Source: Candidatus Avelusimicrobium excrementipullorum (GTDB taxonomy: Bacteria; Elusimicrobiota; Elusimicrobia; Elusimicrobiales; Elusimicrobiaceae). From it: 32,236 nucleotides of DNA. Both the position numbers and the translations under genes were made by a program. Positions within the stretch are counted from its first letter, which is position 1. Each line of letters opens with the position of its first letter. Shown piece by piece: positions 28,492 to 32,236 of this stretch. Under the pieces are notes generated by a model. That model worked only from the letters and a program-made list of their open reading frames with translations, ran no database searches and was not told where the DNA came from. The stretch is from NCBI GenBank assembly GCA_019120455.1, contig DWVB01000052.1, forward strand, positions 1 to 32,236, written 5' to 3'.

Positions 28492-31400
28492 TTACTGGCC
28501 GATGGCCTGGTAGCCGTGGAATTCCACCCACACGTCGCCTTTTTCGTCAAACACATACGCGTCGTGCAGGGTTTTGCCGTCGGCGGTCAAACCTTTAAAA
28601 CGCCCGTAGAGGTACAGCTTCTGCGGAGGCGTCTGGCGTTTGAACACGGCCACTTCTTTAATGCCGTCGGGCAGGGTCATTTTGTTGTCAATGGCCATAT
28701 CGCGGAAACCGCAGCACTGGAAGGCCGCCTCAATAAGCATCGGGTTGGCCAGCAGCACTTTCTGCCCGTCTTTCCACTGCGGCTGCGGGGTGGTGTTGTA
28801 GACGGCCAAAGAGCTGTCTTTATCCGCGCGCAAAATGCCGCCGAGCACCTGGAAGCTGGGGCCGTGGAAATACTTTTTGTAGATTTCCTCTTTGGAAATC
28901 TGCGGGGCGGCGTTCACATCCAAATGAATTTGGTCTTTGACCTCATTCCAGGTGGACACGAAACCGCTCTGCAGGGCCTTGGCCGTAAAGTGGCGGCGGG
29001 TATTGCCCATTTTAACGCCTTTGCTGTTAATAAAGTCGGACTCTATTTCCATGGAAATATCCCCGCCGACTTCCGCGCCGATGACGCGCACGGCCTGGGG
29101 CCGGTTGCGCAGCAGTTTAATGGGCAGGTAAAAATGCACGTCTTTTAAGCCCTGCGGCACGGAGCCGGAAAGCGCCGTCGCCGTTTCCATAAACGTTTCA
29201 ATGCCCATCACGCCCGGCACATACGGCGTGCCTTCAATGGCGTGGTCGGCCAGGTACGGGTCGGACTGCAGGTTAAATTCTTTTTCGGCGTGGATTTCTT
29301 TGCCTTTTTCCAAAGAAGCCACTTTGCCTAAAAAGTGATTGGCCTGCGACGGGTCGGGCAGGGCCACGTCCACCGCGGCGGTTTTGGGGGCGGCGGAAGA
29401 AGAACCGCCTTTGCCGCCTTTATCGCCTCCCTTGGGCGCGTTTTGCGCGCCCCGGGGTACGATTTCATCCATTTCCAAATGGTGCTGGTGATCCCAGTCC
29501 AGGCGGCCCAGAGAGCCGGTCAGCACGATTTCGGGCACGTCGCCGTACACGATTTCGTCCAGGAATATCTGCATACCGTCTTCGGGGTCCACAAAGTCCA
29601 CGCCGTTGGATTTGAGGAAGGTTTCCACGCCGGCGCGCACGCCCATGCCCACATTCTTGTAGGCGCTCATGGCGATGGAGATGGCGCGGTAGCCCTGGTT
29701 GGTCAGCGAGAAGGCGGACTTGGCCAAATAGTCGTTGGCCGACGCGTAATCGCTCTGGCCCAGGTTGCCGTATTTGCCGGCAATGGACGAAGCGAAAGCG
29801 AAGAAGCCGTCGTCGCGCACGATATTGTTGGCCAGGAAGCTGGCAAAGCTCGTGGCTTTCACGTCAAAGATGCGGTAGTATTCCGCGGGGTCTTTGTCGT
29901 AAATGAGTTTGGAGCGTTCCAGTCCGGCAAAGTGGATCAGTCCGTCCACGCGGCCGTTTTTGGCTTTAATCTTCGTGCAGACTTCTTTAACCATGGAGCT
30001 GTTCATCACGTCGCAGTGGTAATATTCCACTTCGCTGCCCAGCTCGCGCAGTTTCTGCAGGTTGTTGTAAAGCGTAATAGAATCTTTCACGCGGCCGAAA
30101 GCGCGCTCCAACAGCACCGGGGTGGCCTTTTGGGTTTTGTCGGCCTTGAGGTCCTCCCAGATTTGCTTCTTCAGTGCGGCCAGTTCGGCCTCGTTCATGG
30201 ACGCCCACAGCGGGGTCTTTTCCTGGATTTCAATGATGTCCAGTACGATGATTTTGCTGTGGTACTGCGCGGCGATTTTCTGGCTGAGCATGGCGCCGAT
30301 GCCGCGGCCCGAACCGGTGAAGATAATGGTCTTGCCGGCCAGGTCAAAGCGTTTTTCGCTGCGGTCCAAACGCACGGGCACGGACAGAATGGTGCTGCGG
30401 CCGCCTTCACGCGCGCCGATCATCAGGCGCATATCGCCGTGGAGCACTTCGTCCATGGTGTAGCGGGCCATTTCGTCGGGCGTGGCCGTGGGCTCAAAAT
30501 CAATGAGCTTGGAAATGGCGCCGGTGCGTTCGTACACGTCTTTGCGGTAGCAGGTAACGCCGCCGGTCAGCGCGCCGGAGATGGGGTTAAACTCATCTTT
30601 GGTCGTGTAACCGAAGTTACCGTCAATCTTGGTGTTGACCGCAAAGAACGTGTCGGCGTCGGCACGGTTGGACAGACCTTTTTCAAATACGCGCAGCGCA
30701 ATAAACAGCGGCATGACGTATTTGGTCAGTTCATTGTGCGGGCTGACTTTCTTGTCAAATTTCTTGACCGTCGCACCCAGCAGGTACACGATACCCTGAA
30801 TGTTGGGGTCTTCGGCGGCGTATTCTTTCAGCGCGGCCTCGGTTTCTTCGTAAGATTCCCAGTTTACGATAGTCGTGTTTTTGCTGCGGGTTTTGAGCGT
30901 GGTGAACACATGCGTTTTGACGCCCAATTCCTTGAACTCTTCCTGATAGGCTTTAATGAGCTGGGAATTGTCGGCAAAGATCAGCACGGTGCGGTCCTTG
31001 GCCAGGCGGCGGTTTTCGCGCTCGGTCAGCGGGGCCTGCGCCACGACGGTTACACTGCGCAGTTTTTTCTCATGGCAGTGTTCGCCGGCGTACCCTTCGC
31101 GCTCGGGCCGTTCGGCCAAAGACTCATGCGGCTTAATCGGCGCGGTCGGGTTGGTGGTCAGCATTTCTTCAGAAGGCTTTTCCACTTTTCCGGCGGTCGG
31201 CACGGCATCCTGCACTTTGTCCACTTCAATGGTGGGCAGGGCAGGGGCGGCAGGTTCTTCCTGCACTTGCGCAGCCGCCGTTTGCACGGGGGCCGCGGCA
31301 GACGCGGGCTGGGCCGCAGGCGTTACGGGCGCGGCAGCCGGAGCTGGTGCGGCGGCAGGGGCCGCGGCGGCTTGGCCTTCGGTGCCGGCATTGGCCATAG

Positions 31401-32236
31401 CGTACTGAATAATGGAGCGGATCGTCGGATAGTCTTTGAGCTGGACGCCTTCCTGGCGCGCAATTTGGTATTTCTCACGCATCACGGCAAAGAGTTCGGC
31501 CTGTTTGACCGTATCAATGCCCAGGTCGGCTTCCATGTCCAAGTCCAGATCCAGCATATCTTCCGGATAGCCGGTTTTTTCAGCCACGATGGCTTTAATG
31601 TCCGCCGTAACGGAGGCTTCGTCCAAACTCGGCAGCGGGCCGGACGTTTTCGGCGCAGCCGCAGGAGCAACAGCCACGGGGGCCGCGGCAGGCGCGGGCT
31701 GGGCCGCAGGCGTTACGGGCGCCGCAGCCGGAGCAGGTGCGGCGGCAGGGGCCGCAGCAGTACCCGCTTCACTGCCCGCATTAGCCATAGCATATTTAAT
31801 AATGGAACGAATCGTCGGATAATCTTTAAGCTGGACGCCTTCCTGGCGCGCAATCTGATACTTTTCGCGCATGATGGCGAACAGTTCGGCCTGTTTGACC
31901 GTATCAATACCCAGGTCGGCTTCCATGTCCAAGTCCAGGTCCAGCATATCTTCGGGGTAACCCGTTTTCTCCGCTACGATGGACAGGATATCCTTGGTTA
32001 CACTGGCTTCGTCCAAGCTCGGCAGGGCCGCAGCAGGTTTAGCCGCAGGAGCCACCGTTTGCACGGGGGCCGCGGCAGGCGCGGGCTGGGCCGCAGACGT
32101 TACGGGCGCCGCAGCCGGAGCCGCGGCGGCCTGGCCTTCGGTGCCGGCATTGGCCATAGCATATTTAATAATGGAGCGAATGGTCGGATAGTCCTTAAGC
32201 TGGACGCCTTCCTGTCTGGCAATCTGATACTTTTCG
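28492..32236 (-). CDS. Polyketide/PUFA-type synthase, C-terminal part (ACPs-KR-DH), 5' end outside window
   Basis: The frame is open to the right edge, so the N-terminus (presumably ketosynthase and acyltransferase) lies outside; at least 1247 residues are visible. Order from the N side: the tail of one ACP (32158-32236), two full ACPs separated by Ala/Pro/Gln-rich linkers, an Ala/Pro linker, a PfaA-style ketoreductase with a structural half and a catalytic half (TGSGRGIGAM for NADPH; SSIAGKYGN and YASANDYLA for catalysis), a linker, and a hot-dog dehydratase with HAIEGTPYVPG (HxxxGxxxxP). In the second DH half NPMLIEAAFQ has Glu where Asp is usual. In both full ACPs the attachment motif is LGIDTVKQ, with Thr in place of Ser. 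The layout resembles PUFA synthases and related iterative lipid synthases; the product is unknown. A PPTase gene follows. Confidence 0.88.
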   Translation of the reverse strand, partial: EKYQIARQEGVQLKDYPTIRSIIKYAMANAGTEGQAAAAPAAAPVTSAAQPAPAAAPVQTVAPAAKPAAALPSLDEASVTKDILSIVAEKTGYPEDMLDLDLDMEADLGIDTVKQAELFAIMREKYQIARQEGVQLKDYPTIRSIIKYAMANAGSEAGTAAAPAAAPAPAAAPVTPAAQPAPAAAPVAVAPAAAPKTSGPLPSLDEASVTADIKAIVAEKTGYPEDMLDLDLDMEADLGIDTVKQAELFAVMREKYQIARQEGVQLKDYPTIRSIIQYAMANAGTEGQAAAAPAAAPAPAAAPVTPAAQPASAAAPVQTAAAQVQEEPAAPALPTIEVDKVQDAVPTAGKVEKPSEEMLTTNPTAPIKPHESLAERPEREGYAGEHCHEKKLRSVTVVAQAPLTERENRRLAKDRTVLIFADNSQLIKAYQEEFKELGVKTHVFTTLKTRSKNTTIVNWESYEETEAALKEYAAEDPNIQGIVYLLGATVKKFDKKVSPHNELTKYVMPLFIALRVFEKGLSNRADADTFFAVNTKIDGNFGYTTKDEFNPISGALTGGVTCYRKDVYERTGAISKLIDFEPTATPDEMARYTMDEVLHGDMRLMIGAREGGRSTILSVPVRLDRSEKRFDLAGKTIIFTGSGRGIGAMLSQKIAAQYHSKIIVLDIIEIQEKTPLWASMNEAELAALKKQIWEDLKADKTQKATPVLLERAFGRVKDSITLYNNLQKLRELGSEVEYYHCDVMNSSMVKEVCTKIKAKNGRVDGLIHFAGLERSKLIYDKDPAEYYRIFDVKATSFASFLANNIVRDDGFFAFASSIAGKYGNLGQSDYASANDYLAKSAFSLTNQGYRAISIAMSAYKNVGMGVRAGVETFLKSNGVDFVDPEDGMQIFLDEIVYGDVPEIVLTGSLGRLDWDHQHHLEMDEIVPRGAQNAPKGGDKGGKGGSSSAAPKTAAVDVALPDPSQANHFLGKVASLEKGKEIHAEKEFNLQSDPYLADHAIEGTPYVPGVMGIETFMETATALSGSVPQGLKDVHFYLPIKLLRNRPQAVRVIGAEVGGDISMEIESDFINSKGVKMGNTRRHFTAKALQSGFVSTWNEVKDQIHLDVNAAPQISKEEIYKKYFHGPSFQVLGGILRADKDSSLAVYNTTPQPQWKDGQKVLLANPMLIEAAFQCCGFRDMAIDNKMTLPDGIKEVAVFKRQTPPQKLYLYGRFKGLTADGKTLHDAYVFDEKGDVWVEFHGYQAIGQ
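31396..32236 (-). repeat. Tandem ACP repeats in the synthase gene
   Basis: Three copies of an ACP-plus-linker unit, the rightmost cut by the window edge. Spacing between equivalent Met codons is 369 bp (32157 to 31788) and 390 bp (31788 to 31398). The ACP parts are almost identical at DNA level; differences are mainly in the Ala/Pro linkers. The phosphopantetheine-site Thr codons are at 31900-31902 and 31510-31512. Confidence 0.9.

Noticed and set aside
28516-31822. Long plus-strand frames over the synthase gene, including Gly/Ala-rich ones over the ACP linkers
   Set aside because: Low-complexity mirror of Ala/Pro linkers and GC-biased codons; the minus-strand domains are clearly real.
31396-32236. 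Regularly spaced repeats considered as CRISPR or minisatellite
   Set aside because: Period of 369-390 bp in frame with ACP domains; there is no short repeat-spacer pattern.

Overview
The window reads as chromosomal DNA from a Gram-negative-type anaerobe, most probably a gut or host-associated member of the Elusimicrobiota. This is inferred from the PilE-type pilin, the polyketide-synthase locus, several secreted proteins I cannot place in any family, and moderately GC-rich coding; no marker gene settles it. Nearly all genes are intact housekeeping or lifestyle genes. I see no insertion sequence, phage or CRISPR array.

Layout. 1-4.9 kb: the end of a J-domain chaperone gene, an MFS exporter, tRNA-Asn, a tRNA nucleotidyltransferase with a CpXC-domain gene, tRNA-Arg(UCG) and an AlkD-like DNA glycosylase. 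4.9-10.9 kb: yebC, ruvC, a convergent type IV pilin, then the compact run ruvA-ruvB-spoIID-like-queA. 10.9-13.4 kb: a 338-nt gap that folds as a large multibranched RNA, a YrbL-like gene, a second small structured RNA, and tgt. queA and tgt are both queuosine-pathway genes, and tRNA-Asn(GUU), a queuosine substrate, is also in the window. 13.4-15.8 kb: a secreted cysteine-rich protein divergent from ispE, then spoVG and tRNA-Gln. 15.9-19.4 kb: three consecutive secreted proteins that form a local family with no function I recognise. 19.5-22 kb: a nitroreductase, tRNA-Arg(CCU), a sigma-70 factor with a histone-like lysine-rich tail, and a small EamA transporter. 22-26 kb: an SLC45-type sugar transporter followed by a DPE2-like 4-alpha-glucanotransferase, together a maltose/maltodextrin uptake and processing pair. 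26.1-32.2 kb (minus strand): the 3' part of a giant polyketide/PUFA-type synthase (tandem ACPs, KR, DH), its phosphopantetheinyl transferase, and a biotin-dependent acyl-CoA carboxylase carboxyltransferase subunit that could supply extender units.

Points that stand out: (1) at least eight genes have a -10-like hexamer ending exactly 6 nt before the ATG and no Shine-Dalgarno sequence, which predicts leaderless mRNAs; (2) the roughly 240-nt structured RNA between queA and the yrbL-like gene, closed by a 10-bp long-range helix; (3) the secreted three-gene family, which shares a C-terminal domain and ends in Leu-Ala-Arg every time; (4) ACP repeats with Thr where the phosphopantetheine-bearing Ser is expected. 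Functions are assigned from family motifs read by eye; no database search was run.
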